DNA of 34,690 nucleotides from Actinomycetes bacterium (GCA_021818615.1 JAKATT010000217.1:1-34690); one strand, 5' to 3'. Positions 6,489-16,338 are shown, counted from the first letter of the stretch. Program-made: numbers and translations. Notes: generated by a model not told the origin, from the letters alone.

Positions 6489-9400
6489 GTGGCTCCGAGC
6501 ACCAGGTACCTCGAGCTCGCCCGCGAACGGGTCGTCATCTTCGACGGCGCGACCGGCACGAACTTGCAGCTTCGCGACCTCGGCCCCGACGACTTCGGTG
6601 GCGAGGCCTACGAGGGCTGCAACGAGATGCTCGTGCTCACCCGCCCCGACGTCGTGCGCGAGCTCCATGCCTCGTTCCTCGACGTCGGTGTCGACGTGGT
6701 CGAGACCGACTCCTTTGGAGCCCTGCCCGTCGTGCTCGCCGAGTACAGGCTGGAGGCCAGGGCCGAGGAGATTGCCCGACGCTCTGCCCAGCTCGCCCGC
6801 GAGGTCGCCCGCGACTACTCGGGGTCCGGCCGGCAGCGTTACGTGGCAGGGTCCATGGGGCCGGGCACGAAGCTTCCCACCCTGGGTCAGATCTCCTTCG
6901 CTGAGCTGAGGGATTCCTACGAGGTGCTCGCCCGCGGGCTCCTCGAGGGCGGCGCTGACCTCCTGCTCGTTGAGACCGTGTACGACACCTTGCAGGCCAA
7001 GGCCGCCATTCAGGCCGCCAGGCGGGCGATGCGGGCCACGGGAAGGTCGGTGCCGCTGCAGGTACAGGTCACGATCGAGCTCACCGGACGGATGCTTCTC
7101 GGTACCGAGATAAATGCGGCGCTCGCCGCCCTGGAGGCGCTCGATCCCGACGTCGTCGGCCTGAATTGCGCGACGGGACCGGTCGAGATGCACGAGTCGC
7201 TCCGCTACCTGAGCGATCACGCGCTCACCCCCGTCTCGGCTCTCCCGAATGCCGGCCTGCCTTCGGTTGTCGACGGCAGGATGCACTACGACCTGACGCC
7301 TGACGATCTCGCGAGGCACCTCCGCTCCTTCGTCGAAGAGCTTGGCGTGAGCATCGTCGGCGGTTGCTGCGGGACCACGCCCGAGCACCTCCGTCAGGTC
7401 GTCGGGGCCTGCGGCGACCTCGTGCCCGCTGAGAGGACCCCGAGCCACGAGCCGGGCGCCGCCTCGCTCTACGCGCACGTCCCCTTCGAGCAGGATGCCT
7501 CGTTCCTCGTGATCGGCGAGCGCACGAATGCGAACGGCTCGAAGAAGTTCCGCGAAGCGATGCTCGCAGGCGACTGGGACACGACGGTCGCTATGGCGAA
7601 GGACCAGATCCGCGAAGGCGCCCACCTGCTCGATGTCTGCGTCGACTACACGGGCGCCGACGGCGTCGCCGACATGACCGAGGTCGCGTCGCGTTTCGCG
7701 ACGCAGTCGACGATCCCTCTTGTGATCGACTCGACCGAGCCGGCAGTGATCGAGGCGGCACTGCGGCACATCGGCGGGCGCGCCGTGCTCAATTCGGTCA
7801 ATCTGGAAGACGGCGACGCGCCTGGCACGCGCTTGGACCGCTTCCTCGGCCTCGCGAAGGACTATGGGGCCGCCGTGATCTGCACCTGCATCGACGAGGA
7901 GGGCCAGGCGCGCACCGCTGACTGGAAGCTACGAGCAGCTCGGGCGATCCACGACATCGCGATCGAGCGCTACGGGCTGAAGCCCGATGACCTCCTCTTC
8001 GACCCGCTGGCGCTGCCGCTGTCGACCGGCATGGAGGAGTCTCGCCGGGACGGCATCGAGACGATCGAGGCTATCCGGCGCATCAAGGCAGAGCTTCCGG
8101 GTGCCCATACTGTGCTCGGCCTCTCGAACGTCTCCTTCGGGCTCGCGCCTGCCGCCCGTCAGGTGCTCAACTCCGTCTTCTTGTACGAGAGCATCGAGGC
8201 CGGGCTCGACGCCGCCATCGTGCACGCCGGCAAGATCCGGCCGCTGCACCGCATCTCTGAACGCGAGCGGGAGCTGTGCCTCGACCTGGTCCACGACCGC
8301 AGGCGCGAGGGCTACGACCCGCTCGCCGAGCTGATCGCCCTCTTCGAGGCGCGGACCGGCTCCGAGCCTGGCGAGCTGGAGGACCGCAGCAGCTGGCCGA
8401 TCGATCGCCGCCTCTCCCAGCGCATCATCGACGGCGACAGGAACGGCCTCGAGGACGACCTGGGCACGGCGCTCGAGCTCGGCCACAGCGCGCTCGAGAT
8501 CGTGAACGACATGCTGCTCGCGGGCATGAAGACGGTCGGCGACCTCTTCGGCTCGGGCAAGATGCAGCTCCCCTTCGTGCTGCAGTCGGCAGAGACGATG
8601 AAGGCATCCGTCTCCTACCTCGAGCCCCACATGGAGAAGGCCGACGCCGGCGGGCGGGGCAGGGTCGTGCTCGCCACGGTGAAGGGCGACGTACACGACA
8701 TCGGCAAGAACCTCGTCGACATCATCCTCACGAACAACGGCTACGAGGTGGCCAACCTCGGCATCAAAGTCGCGCTCGCGGAAATGGTCGCCAAGGCGGA
8801 CGAGATCGGCGCCGACGTCATCGGGATGAGCGGCCTGCTCGTCAAGTCGACGCTCATAATGCGCGAGAACCTGGAAGAGCTGAACCGGCTCGGCAGGTCG
8901 TCGATCCCGGTCGTCCTCGGCGGCGCGGCGCTCACTCGCACGTACGTCGAGAAGGACCTGCGCGATGTCTACGAGGGAAAGGTCTTCTACGGCAAGGACG
9001 CCTTCGAGGGACTTCGCGTGCTCGACCGTCTGATGGAGATAAAGCGCAGCGGCGTCGACGACCCGACCTTCGGGACCGAGCGCTCCGGGCGGGTGCTCCC
9101 TCCGCGACAGAGCCAGCAGCTCGGTGCACTCGACGTCTCGACTCTGCCGAAGCGCTCGCTTGGGGTCGAAGCGGACAACCACGTCTTTCTGCCGCCTTTC
9201 CTCGGCAGCCGCGTCGCCAAGGGGCTGCCGCTCGACGACGTCGCCGCCCACCTGAACGAGACCGCCCTCTTCCGCAACCAGTGGGGCTACCGGCCAGTCG
9301 GTGGTGAGACCGACCAGGACTTCAAAGAGCGCGTGCGGGCCGAGCTGCGCGCCCGTCTCGACGAGGCGAAGGCGGAGGGTGTGCTCGTGCCATCGGTCGT

Positions 9401-9968
9401 GTGGGGCTACTTCCCGGCCAACTCCGACGGCCAGGACCTCGTCGTCTACACGGACGACACACGCTCTGCTGAGCAGACCCGCTTCAGCTTCCCACGCCAG
9501 CGCAAAGAGCCATATCTGTGCATCGCAGACTTCTTCCGCTCGGTCGCTTCCGGCGAGAAGGACTACGCCGCCTTCCAGGTCGTGACGATGGGCGCGAGGG
9601 CCTCGGTCCGCACCGCCGGGCTCTTCAAGGAGGACCGCTACCTCGACTATGTGAGCCTGCACGGCCTCTCGGTCGAGATGACCGAGGCGCTCGCCGAGCT
9701 CTGGCACCGCAGGATCAGGGAGGAGTGGGGCTTCGCCGACGAGGATGCCCCGACGTTGACCGGCCTGTTCCGCCAACAGCACCGCGGCGGCCGCTACTCC
9801 TTCGGGTACCCGGCCTGCCCCGATCTGGAGGACAACGCCAAGGTCGTCGAGCTGCTGCAGGCGGGTCGCATCGGGGTCTCGGTGTCCGAGGGCTTCCAGC
9901 TGCACCCGGAACAGACCACCCTCGCGATCGTCTGCCATCACCCGAAGGCGAAGTACTTCGTCGCCTGA
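6489..9968 (+). CDS. metH: Cobalamin-dependent methionine synthase
   Basis: A full-length 1159-residue enzyme that transfers a methyl group from 5-methyltetrahydrofolate via cobalamin to homocysteine. Domains in order: a homocysteine-binding barrel (1-~310) with zinc cysteines in GLNCATGP (~227) and GGCCGTTP (~293); a pterin-binding barrel (~335-600, starting [16 protein letters not shown]); a cobalamin module (~630-860) with DVHDIGKN near 735, whose His ligates cobalt; and a reactivation domain (~890-1159) with [15 protein letters not shown], which binds SAM. All key motifs are intact. The start is GTG 6489, since the protein begins with the expected [21 protein letters not shown]. It heads a plus-strand series. 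The adjacent folP-like gene is also linked to pterins, but a separate promoter-like box follows metH. Confidence 0.97.
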   Translation: MAPSTRYLELARERVVIFDGATGTNLQLRDLGPDDFGGEAYEGCNEMLVLTRPDVVRELHASFLDVGVDVVETDSFGALPVVLAEYRLEARAEEIARRSAQLAREVARDYSGSGRQRYVAGSMGPGTKLPTLGQISFAELRDSYEVLARGLLEGGADLLLVETVYDTLQAKAAIQAARRAMRATGRSVPLQVQVTIELTGRMLLGTEINAALAALEALDPDVVGLNCATGPVEMHESLRYLSDHALTPVSALPNAGLPSVVDGRMHYDLTPDDLARHLRSFVEELGVSIVGGCCGTTPEHLRQVVGACGDLVPAERTPSHEPGAASLYAHVPFEQDASFLVIGERTNANGSKKFREAMLAGDWDTTVAMAKDQIREGAHLLDVCVDYTGADGVADMTEVASRFATQSTIPLVIDSTEPAVIEAALRHIGGRAVLNSVNLEDGDAPGTRLDRFLGLAKDYGAAVICTCIDEEGQARTADWKLRAARAIHDIAIERYGLKPDDLLFDPLALPLSTGMEESRRDGIETIEAIRRIKAELPGAHTVLGLSNVSFGLAPAARQVLNSVFLYESIEAGLDAAIVHAGKIRPLHRISERERELCLDLVHDRRREGYDPLAELIALFEARTGSEPGELEDRSSWPIDRRLSQRIIDGDRNGLEDDLGTALELGHSALEIVNDMLLAGMKTVGDLFGSGKMQLPFVLQSAETMKASVSYLEPHMEKADAGGRGRVVLATVKGDVHDIGKNLVDIILTNNGYEVANLGIKVALAEMVAKADEIGADVIGMSGLLVKSTLIMRENLEELNRLGRSSIPVVLGGAALTRTYVEKDLRDVYEGKVFYGKDAFEGLRVLDRLMEIKRSGVDDPTFGTERSGRVLPPRQSQQLGALDVSTLPKRSLGVEADNHVFLPPFLGSRVAKGLPLDDVAAHLNETALFRNQWGYRPVGGETDQDFKERVRAELRARLDEAKAEGVLVPSVVWGYFPANSDGQDLVVYTDDTRSAEQTRFSFPRQRKEPYLCIADFFRSVASGEKDYAAFQVVTMGARASVRTAGLFKEDRYLDYVSLHGLSVEMTEALAELWHRRIREEWGFADEDAPTLTGLFRQQHRGGRYSFGYPACPDLEDNAKVVELLQAGRIGVSVSEGFQLHPEQTTLAIVCHHPKAKYFVA

Positions 9969-9985
9969 GCTGCCCGGAGCGGCGG

Positions 9986-9997
9986 TACTCTCCCGGC
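9986..9997 (+). promoter_or_regulatory. -10-like box before the thioredoxin-TPR gene
   Basis: TACTCT at 9986-9991 ends 6 nt before the ATG, the same geometry as at metH, and no ribosome site is present. This suggests a leaderless transcript for the next gene in addition to read-through from metH. Confidence 0.35.
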
Positions 9998-10723
9998 ATG
10001 CCAGCCGTTGACGTCACCGACGCGACCTTCGAGTCGGAGGTACTCGAGCGATCCGACACGCTGCCTGTCGTCATCGACCTGTGGGCGCCGTGGTGCGGAC
10101 CGTGCCGCACGCTCGGCCCGATCATCGAACGGGTCGTCGAATCCACGGGCGGACGCGTCGCCCTCGCCAAAGTGGATGTCGACCAGAACCCGCGGATCCA
10201 GGCGGCCTTCCAGGCACAGTCCATCCCGGCCGTCTTTGCCATCTCGAAGAGGCAGATCGTCGACCATTTCATCGGGGCAATCCCGGAACGGGCCGTGCAG
10301 GAATGGGTGGACCATCTCGTGGCGGAGCCGAGCGAGGCAGATTCGCTTGTGGAGGCAGGCGACGAGGACTCTCTGCGAAAGGCGCTCGAGATCGAGCCGG
10401 CGCACGAAGGCGCCATCGTCGCTCTCGCCGAGCTCCTCGCCGGGCGGGGCGAGAGCGACGAGGCACTCTCGCTCCTCGCGCGGATTCCCGAGTCCAGCGA
10501 CACCCGCCGCATCGGCGCGATCGCCCGCCTCGCGCACTCGCACGGGGTGCCCGGAGCCGGGGCGGAGGCGGAGGAGCTCGACGAGCGACTCGAGTCCCTT
10601 CTCGAGCGCGTGCCGGCAGACGACGAGGCGCGCCAGGAGATCGTGGACCTGCTCGAGACGATGCCGGCGGACGACCCTCGCCGCGCTCGCTGGCGCCGGG
10701 CGCTCGCCGCCAAGCTCTTCTGA
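9998..10723 (+). CDS. Thioredoxin-TPR co-chaperone (YbbN/CnoX-like)
   Basis: A 241-residue cytoplasmic protein. Residues 1-~108 form a thioredoxin domain with active site WAPWCGPCR, followed by the cis-Pro region SIPAVFAI. The C-terminal half (~115-241) is helical with TPR-like repeats (SLRKALEIEPAHEGAIVALAELLAGRGESDEALSLL). E. coli YbbN/CnoX has the same layout and works with GroEL and DnaK as an oxidation-protective holdase; E. coli CnoX has SXXC in place of CXXC, whereas both cysteines are present here, so redox activity is likely. ATG 9998 is the only reasonable start. It lies 29 nt after metH and 10 nt before the folP-like gene. Confidence 0.88.
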   Translation: MPAVDVTDATFESEVLERSDTLPVVIDLWAPWCGPCRTLGPIIERVVESTGGRVALAKVDVDQNPRIQAAFQAQSIPAVFAISKRQIVDHFIGAIPERAVQEWVDHLVAEPSEADSLVEAGDEDSLRKALEIEPAHEGAIVALAELLAGRGESDEALSLLARIPESSDTRRIGAIARLAHSHGVPGAGAEAEELDERLESLLERVPADDEARQEIVDLLETMPADDPRRARWRRALAAKLF

Positions 10724-10733
10724 CGCCACCGCC

Positions 10734-11588
10734 GTGCCGGCACAGCTCGTCGCGCTCGGCGCACGCACCATCGACGTCACGTCGCGGGCACTCGTCATGG
10801 CCATCTGCAACCGCACGCCGGACTCCTTCTTCGACCAGGGCAGCTACTTCTCCTTCGACGGCTTCCTCGCCCGCGTCGACGCCGCAGTGAGCGAGGGCGC
10901 CGACCTGCTCGACGTGGGAGGCGTCAAGGCCGGGCCAGGGCCGGAGGTCTCGCTCGGCGAGGAGCTGGAGCGTGTCGTGCCGGCCGTGGCTGCCATCCGA
11001 GAGCGCTTTGACGTGCCGGTCTCGGTCGACACCTGGCGGGCGGATGTGGCCAGTGCCGCCTTCGAAGCCGGCGCGGTCCTCGGCAACGACATCAGTGGCT
11101 TCGCCGATCCGCGCTACCTCGAGGTTGCGGCGGCTGCCGGAGCGAGCGTCGTGGCCACCCACATCCGCCTTGCCCCCCGGGTGCCGGATCCCGAACCTGT
11201 CTACGGCGACGTCGTCGTCGAGGTTCGCGACCGGTTGGCCGTGCTGGCCCGAAGTGCCGTCGACGCCGGCGTCAGCCCCGCGGGCGTGATAGTCGACGCA
11301 GGCCTCGACCTCGGCAAGACGCCCGAGCAGTCCCTCGAGCTCCTGCGGGCCTCACAGCGCCTAGCGGTGCTCGGTCATCCCCTGCTGCTGTCGGCTTCGA
11401 ACAAGCGCTTCCTCGGCGATGTCCTCGGCCTCGACGTCGATAGCAGGCGGGAGGCGTCCCTTGCCGCAGTGGCACTCGGCATTGCGGGAGGCTGCCGGCT
11501 CTTGAGAGTGCACGATGTTGCCGGAACGGTACGCGTCCGTGATGTGCTGGCGGCGATCCTCGAGGAGCAAGGTGACGACGCCTGCTGA
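10734..11588 (+). CDS. Dihydropteroate synthase family protein, FolP2-like
   Basis: A 284-residue TIM-barrel protein of the DHPS family with MAICNRTPDSFFDQG (family signature), GADLLDVGGVKAGPG, PVSVDTWR, GNDISGFADP, and a C-terminal SNKRFLGDVLG. True FolP normally has MGILNVTPDSF, a DPGIGFGKT-like motif and an SRK motif. Here the second motif is VIVDAGLDLGKTPEQ and SNK replaces SRK. These variants match the mycobacterial FolP2 paralogue, which in Mycobacterium leprae lacked DHPS activity. The true reaction is therefore uncertain. The GTG start at 10734 follows the ybbN-like stop by 10 nt. The 3' end overlaps holA by 17 nt. No other folate gene is in view. Confidence 0.8.
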   Translation: MPAQLVALGARTIDVTSRALVMAICNRTPDSFFDQGSYFSFDGFLARVDAAVSEGADLLDVGGVKAGPGPEVSLGEELERVVPAVAAIRERFDVPVSVDTWRADVASAAFEAGAVLGNDISGFADPRYLEVAAAAGASVVATHIRLAPRVPDPEPVYGDVVVEVRDRLAVLARSAVDAGVSPAGVIVDAGLDLGKTPEQSLELLRASQRLAVLGHPLLLSASNKRFLGDVLGLDVDSRREASLAAVALGIAGGCRLLRVHDVAGTVRVRDVLAAILEEQGDDAC

Positions 11589-12636
11589 AGTGCTCCCACC
11601 CGCGTGCCTCGTCACCGGTGATGACGCGTCGCTCGTGAGCGAGGCGGTCGCCTCCTTGCTCGAGGAGCTGACCGGTGCCGGCTCGGGTGGCTTCGTGCCG
11701 GTCGAGGAGCACGGAACCGATGCCTCGGCTCCCGACGATCCTCTCGACGTTTCGCCGGTGCTCGACGCCCTTGCCACCCCGCCGTTCCTCTCAGACCGTC
11801 GCGTCATCGTGCTGCGAGGGGCCGAGCGCCTGGTCGCCGCCCAGGGCGCCGAGCTCGCCGCCCGCCTCGGCGACCGAGTCGAGGGCAACGTCCTCGTTGT
11901 CGTGGCGAACGGGAGGATCCCCCAGAATCTCTCGAAGGTCATCAAGGCAACCGGGCGGGTCGTCGACGCCTCCCCCGGGCAGGGTAGGGCGAGGTCCGGC
12001 TGGGTGATGTCGCGCCTTGCCGCCTCGAGGCTGCGTCTCAACGCCGCGGCCGCACGGCTTCTCGCCGACCATCTCGGCGAGGATGTCGCTCGGCTGTCGT
12101 CGGTCCTCGACATGCTCGAGGCCGCCTACGGCGAGGGCGCCCGCGTCGACGCCGCTCAGCTCGAGCCGTTCCTCGGCGAGAGTGGAAGCGTTCCGCCCTG
12201 GGACCTCACCGACGCCATCGATCACGGCGACAGTGCCGCGGCGCTCCATGCGCTCCACCGCTTGCTCGGGCCAGGTGGCCGGCACCCGCTGCAGGTGATG
12301 ATGACGCTGCACCGCCATTTCTCGGCGATGCTGGCGCTGGACGGATCGGGCGTGCGCAGCGCTGACGCAGCGGCGTCGCTCCTGAAGATGTCGCCCTTCC
12401 CGGCAAGAAAGGTGCTCGAGCAGGGCCGCCGCCTCGGCCACGAGAGGATCGCCAGAGCCGTCGAGGTGCTCGCCGGAGCAGACATGGATCTGCGTGGCAG
12501 GCTCGGATGGCCACCAGAGCTCGTGATGGAGGTCACGGTCGCCCGCCTTGCCCAGCTTGGCCGTTCGACCGCTGTGCCGCCAGCCCGCTCCGGCGGCGGA
12601 CCGGGCAGGCCACCTCGGGGAAGGACGCCGAACTGA
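11572..12636 (+). CDS. holA: DNA polymerase III delta subunit
   Basis: A ~354-residue clamp-loader subunit that opens the beta sliding clamp. It shows the delta-type layout: an N-terminal domain with PACLVTGDDASLVSEAVASLL and PFLSDRRVIVLRGAERL, a lid region with LAADHLGEDVARLSSVLDMLE-like helices (the sequence reads LLADHLGEDVARLSS), then the collar (WDLTDAIDHGDSAAALHALHRLL, PLQVMMTLHRHFSAML). The N-terminal domain has no P-loop, as expected for delta. The start is GTG 11572, with GAGGAG 5 nt upstream, inside the end of the FolP2-like gene. The C-terminal ~25 residues are Pro/Gly/Arg-rich and poorly conserved. It overlaps the next gene at CTGA. Confidence 0.9.
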   Translation: MTTPAEVLPPACLVTGDDASLVSEAVASLLEELTGAGSGGFVPVEEHGTDASAPDDPLDVSPVLDALATPPFLSDRRVIVLRGAERLVAAQGAELAARLGDRVEGNVLVVVANGRIPQNLSKVIKATGRVVDASPGQGRARSGWVMSRLAASRLRLNAAAARLLADHLGEDVARLSSVLDMLEAAYGEGARVDAAQLEPFLGESGSVPPWDLTDAIDHGDSAAALHALHRLLGPGGRHPLQVMMTLHRHFSAMLALDGSGVRSADAAASLLKMSPFPARKVLEQGRRLGHERIARAVEVLAGADMDLRGRLGWPPELVMEVTVARLAQLGRSTAVPPARSGGGPGRPPRGRTPN

Positions 12637-13457
12637 GCGCCGCCGTCGACCTCCTCGCGCTGGCGCAACTGGCTGGCGACCTGGCACGCGCCGCCGGAGA
12701 CCACCTGCTGGGCTACAAGGAGCAGCAGGGCAGCGAGAGCGACCTGGCAGCCAGCGCCGAGACAAAGTCGTCGCGCACCGACCTCGTCACCGCAGCCGAC
12801 AGAGCGAGCGAGCAGCTCATCGTCGACCGGCTGCGCGAGCTACGCCCGGACGACGCCATTCTCGCCGAGGAGCGCGGTGGGCTCCCCGGCGCCTCCGGCC
12901 TCACCTGGGTCATCGATCCGCTGGACGGGACGACGAACTTCCTCTACGACTTTCCGGCCTTCGCGGTCTCCATCGCCTGCGAGGACGCCGAGGGCAGCAT
13001 CGTCGGCGTGGTGCACGACCCGCTCAGGGCGGAGACCTTCCGAGCGGCCCGCGGCCTTGGCGCCTGGCTCGGCAATCGCCGCCTCGTGATCGGTCCGGGT
13101 CCCCAGACCAGTGAGGCGTTGATCGGGACGGGTTTCGCTTACGGAGCGGAGCGACGCGCACTCCAAGCAAGCCTTCTGCTGAGGGTACTGCCCTCGGTGC
13201 GCGACATCAGGCGGGCCGGCGCCGCCGCCCTCGACCTGTGCTGGGTGGCGGCGGGGCGGTTGGACGCCTTCTACGAAGGCGGCCTGCAACCGTGGGACCA
13301 TGCCGCCGGAGCGCTCGTCGTGCGCGAAGCCGGAGGCACGGTCGATTTCGTGGACGGCCTGCTGCCGGCGGTCGCGACTATCGTGGCCGGTCCGGCATCC
13401 CTCTGCTCTGACCTGCGGAGACTCCTCTCGGCCGCGGGTGGCAGCGACGGGGCGTAG
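12633..13457 (+). CDS. Inositol monophosphatase family protein, probable CTG start
   Basis: A ~274-residue Mg-dependent phosphatase. Motifs: ILAEEERG-type segment (AILAEERGG), the metal site WVIDPLDGTTNF, and the C-terminal GGLQPWDHAAGALVVREAGG. Family substrates include inositol phosphates, histidinol phosphate and 3'-phosphoadenosine phosphate; none can be chosen here. No ATG, GTG or TTG lies near the conserved N-terminus. The only upstream in-frame candidate is ATG 12507, which would overlap holA by 130 nt and add a sequence of low plausibility. CTG 12633 overlaps the holA stop (CTGA), and GGGGAAGGA ends 7 nt before it, so I place the start there. Confidence 0.88.
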   Translation: MSAAVDLLALAQLAGDLARAAGDHLLGYKEQQGSESDLAASAETKSSRTDLVTAADRASEQLIVDRLRELRPDDAILAEERGGLPGASGLTWVIDPLDGTTNFLYDFPAFAVSIACEDAEGSIVGVVHDPLRAETFRAARGLGAWLGNRRLVIGPGPQTSEALIGTGFAYGAERRALQASLLLRVLPSVRDIRRAGAAALDLCWVAAGRLDAFYEGGLQPWDHAAGALVVREAGGTVDFVDGLLPAVATIVAGPASLCSDLRRLLSAAGGSDGA

Positions 13458-13473
13458 GGCGGTAGGGTCCGCC
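13458..13473. terminator. Short hairpin between convergent genes
   Basis: GGCGG, a 6-nt loop, then CCGCC, directly after the phosphatase stop and 21 nt before the end of the SGNH hydrolase gene on the other strand. The stem is short and has no U-tract, so a terminator role is only suggestive. Confidence 0.3.
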
Positions 13474-13494
13474 ACGCACGAGTCCCGGCGCAGC

Positions 13495-14817
13495 TCAGTG
13501 CACGTGGAGGTTCACCCGCCAGGCGGTTTCCATCGGCTTCACGAGAGCGTTCGCCAGGAGGTCGTAGCCGGCGGGGTAAAGGTGCACACCGTCCGACGAG
13601 CGAATCTGCACAACGCTCCCGTTGACTGTGAGGTAGATCGTGAAGCCCCCGCTGCTGTTCGAGAGCAGGTTCCACGATGGTACGTAAGTGACCCCGGGAT
13701 GAGAGGCAGCGGTCTCCTCGAAGATCAGGTTCACCTGCTTCGCGAAGGCCGACGAGACGTTCTGCCCAGCCATCGGGGGAAGGCCGACCCAGATGACTCT
13801 CGCGTGAGCGGCCACCGCCTCGTCCATCACGAGCGCCACTCGGCTCGTGTACGCAGCTTTCCACGCCGCCGTGCCGACCGGGACGAAGCCGCCGTTGGCG
13901 TTGAGGGCCTGGTCGTCGTTGGCTCCCAGCATGACCACGACTGCCTGGGGGTGGTAGGTGTTCAGGTCCGTCTCGAGCTGGGCGGGCCAGTTGTAGTAGT
14001 CGGGACGGGCGAGGCCGGTGCTCTCGACCCCTTTCTGGATGATCCGCACGTACGGGTCCGTGCCAAAGACGTCGCCGAGCCCGAGCCCGAGGTCCTCTCC
14101 GATCGAGTCGCCGATGTCGAGGATGGTGAGCGGGTGCGCGAGGGTGGGCTGAGGGACCGGGGCCAGGTTGAGCTGGCTGGGCGGCCCGCCCCCGCCTGGG
14201 TTGTGCACCCTCACGCCGTGTCCGGGGAGGTGCGGGAAGGGCGCAACGCCGTTCGGCCCCTCGCTGTTCGGGCCCCGCGAAGGGCCGAGGGCGATTGTGG
14301 GGTTCGGCACGGTCGTGTAGCCGCCAGGAGCTCCGTTCGACTTCCCGAGAGCCTGGTCGCCCCAGTTCACGAGCCCCGAGAGCCCGAGGGCGTTCGACAC
14401 TGCCGCCATCGGCCGCAGGATGGTGATGGCGACGCTGCGACGAGTGCCCTCCGGCGAGGCCAGGGCCGAGTGGTAGAGCTGGTTGGCGTCGAAGAGCGAC
14501 CAGAGCGCGAAACAAAGGAGGCCGACACCGAGGATGCGACCGGCTGGCGCCGAATGCCCGCTCGGCTGGCGGAACAGCTGGCGGTCGACCCGCTCTGCGG
14601 CCGGCTCGTGCCGCTGCCGCCGCCGGCGAAGCGACGGGCGGCCGGCAACCGCCCGGCGGATCGCACGATCCCCGTTCTCCCTCCGGGCGCCGCCGGCAGG
14701 AGCAGCCCTGCGGGCCGCGGAGGCACTAGGCGCCGAGGTCCGTGATGCGTCGCTCGACGGAGGCGGAGGAGATGGCGGTGGAGATGGCGGTGGAGATGGC
14801 GGTGGTGGTAGTGGCAT
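13495..14817 (-). CDS. SGNH/GDSL-family acyl hydrolase, membrane anchored (DUF459-like)
   Basis: A 440-residue protein with a proline-rich cytoplasmic start (PPPSPPPSPPP), a basic stretch, one membrane helix (~95-117, ILGVGLLCFALWSLF), and an outer catalytic domain. The SGNH blocks are visible: ILDIGDSIGEDLG (Ser), VVVMLGANDDQ (Asn), and the late SSDGVHLYPAGYDLLA (Asp/His pair). Related proteins add or remove acyl groups on polysaccharides and usually pair with MBOAT proteins. The MBOAT gene lies 24 nt upstream on the same strand, so the two likely act together on a cell-surface polymer. The start is the ATG at 14817; the ribosome site is weak, and a later start in the Pro-rich region is possible. 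Confidence 0.85.
   Translation of the reverse strand: MPLPPPPSPPPSPPPSPPPPSSDASRTSAPSASAARRAAPAGGARRENGDRAIRRAVAGRPSLRRRRQRHEPAAERVDRQLFRQPSGHSAPAGRILGVGLLCFALWSLFDANQLYHSALASPEGTRRSVAITILRPMAAVSNALGLSGLVNWGDQALGKSNGAPGGYTTVPNPTIALGPSRGPNSEGPNGVAPFPHLPGHGVRVHNPGGGGPPSQLNLAPVPQPTLAHPLTILDIGDSIGEDLGLGLGDVFGTDPYVRIIQKGVESTGLARPDYYNWPAQLETDLNTYHPQAVVVMLGANDDQALNANGGFVPVGTAAWKAAYTSRVALVMDEAVAAHARVIWVGLPPMAGQNVSSAFAKQVNLIFEETAASHPGVTYVPSWNLLSNSSGGFTIYLTVNGSVVQIRSSDGVHLYPAGYDLLANALVKPMETAWRVNLHVH
14771..14806. repeat. Three 12-bp repeats coding for a proline-rich start
   Basis: GATGGCGGTGGA occurs at 14771-14782 and 14783-14794, and once with a final T at 14795-14806. On the minus strand this encodes the PPPS repeats at the N-terminus of the SGNH protein. 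A copy change keeps the frame (12 is a multiple of 3), so length variation of this tail would be tolerated. Confidence 0.8.
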
Positions 14818-14841
14818 GAGGGTGGAGCGCTGCCTGAGCTG

Positions 14842-16338
14842 TCAGAAGCGGAAGTAGATGAACGGTGCGACACCGGGAGGACCCATCGTCGTGATGACAA
14901 GCAGCACGGCTGCGAGCGAGGTGCCCTGCAAGACCGGTCCGAGACGGGAGAACACCTCCTGCACACGCGCCGAGAAGCCCCTCGGCACATATTGAACGCC
15001 AATCCCGAACGCGATGGCGAGCAGCACCGGCAGGCGGACGAGCGGGGCTGGTTGCCCCCACGCCGTGAAGAGCCGCTCGAGGATCGCCCACGCATTGCCG
15101 AACGAGGTGGCACGAAAGAACACCCAGCCGAGGCAGACGAACTGGAAGGTCGCGAACCGCTGCCATGCCACCGCGAGCGGGCGGTCGTCAGCGGCCGGCA
15201 GCCCGCGGGCGACCCGCCTCTGGCGACGGTAGTGCCCAACGCACTGGCCGATGCCGTGCAGTGCACCCCACGAGACAAACGTCCACGCCGCCCCGTGCCA
15301 GAGCCCGCCGAGCACCATCGTGATCATGAGGTTGCGGTAGAGCGTCCACCTCGAGCCGCCCTGGCTACCCCCAAGAGGAATGTAGAGGTAGTCGCGGAGC
15401 CAGAACGACAGCGTCATGTTCCAGCGGCGCCAGAAGTCCTGCAGCGAGCGCGCCGTGTAGGGGGAGTTGAAGTTCTCCGGGAAGCGGAAGCCGAGCAGGA
15501 GCGCACAGCCGATCGCGATGTCGGTGTAACCGCTGAAGTCACAGTAGATCTGTACGGCGTAGCCCCAGATGGCGAAGAGGATCTCGGGCGCCGAGTGCAG
15601 GTTCGGGTTCCCGAAGACGGGATCGACGATGGCCGAGGAGACATAGCTCGACAGCACGATCTTCTTGAACAGACCGCCGAAGATGAGATAGGCGGCCCGC
15701 GGGAAGTCGATGTGGCGCGGGTTTCTTCGGTGTGAGCGGTGGATCTGCGGCAGCAGCTCGGCGCCACGCACGATTGGCCCGGAGTCGAGGTGCGGGAAGA
15801 AGGCCACGAAGACAGCGACGTCGAGCGGCGAGGAGGGCTCGAGCTTGCCCCGGAAGATGTCGATCACGTACGACAGCCCCATAAAGGTGAAAAAGGAGAT
15901 GCCGACTGGAAGCGTGATGTTGAGGAGCTCGAGCGGCGGGGAGAGGCCGAGGTGGTGGAAGGCGTTGTCGACCGACACGGCGAGGAACCCGTAGTACTTG
16001 AACCACCCGAGAAGGCCGAGCTCGACGACGATGGTGGCCACGAGATAGAGCCGCGCGCCCGGCAGGCCGCGCAGGGTGGGGCGGGCGAAACGGCCGAGGA
16101 GGGGTCGCCGCTCTGGCTCCGGCATGGAGCGTGCCCTGTGGACGAGGACCCCGCCGAGGGTCGTCGCCACCGTGGAAGCCGCCAGCAGGAAGATGAAGCG
16201 CCAGTCCCACCAGGCGTAAAAGACGTAGCTCGCAAGGAGGATGAACAGCTTCCAGCGCCGCGGAAACGGCGCAAGCAGCCAATTGAGGACGAAGACGATC
16301 CCGAAGAAGACAGCGAAGTCGATGGTTGGAAAGAGCAC
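14842..16338 (-). CDS. MBOAT-family O-acyltransferase (AlgI-like)
   Basis: A 498-residue integral membrane protein with about ten hydrophobic spans. Family marks are MLFPTIDFAVFFGIVF at the start, ITLPVGISFFTFMGLSYVID, FFPHLDSGPIVRG, FCDFSGYTDIAIG-type segment (YCDFSGYTDIAIGCA), FWRRWNMTLSFWLRDYLYIPLGG and GGLWHGAAWTF, which contains the catalytic His. AlgI-type proteins move acetyl groups across the membrane for transfer to a polysaccharide. The start is GTG 16338, with AAGG ~8 nt upstream. The gene and its SGNH partner form a two-gene operon. The 269 bases upstream (16339-16607) contain no convincing gene on either strand. Confidence 0.93.
   Translation of the reverse strand: MLFPTIDFAVFFGIVFVLNWLLAPFPRRWKLFILLASYVFYAWWDWRFIFLLAASTVATTLGGVLVHRARSMPEPERRPLLGRFARPTLRGLPGARLYLVATIVVELGLLGWFKYYGFLAVSVDNAFHHLGLSPPLELLNITLPVGISFFTFMGLSYVIDIFRGKLEPSSPLDVAVFVAFFPHLDSGPIVRGAELLPQIHRSHRRNPRHIDFPRAAYLIFGGLFKKIVLSSYVSSAIVDPVFGNPNLHSAPEILFAIWGYAVQIYCDFSGYTDIAIGCALLLGFRFPENFNSPYTARSLQDFWRRWNMTLSFWLRDYLYIPLGGSQGGSRWTLYRNLMITMVLGGLWHGAAWTFVSWGALHGIGQCVGHYRRQRRVARGLPAADDRPLAVAWQRFATFQFVCLGWVFFRATSFGNAWAILERLFTAWGQPAPLVRLPVLLAIAFGIGVQYVPRGFSARVQEVFSRLGPVLQGTSLAAVLLVITTMGPPGVAPFIYFRF

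Noticed and set aside
7929-9941. 670-residue minus-strand open frame
   Set aside because: Shadow of metH, whose domains are all intact on the plus strand.
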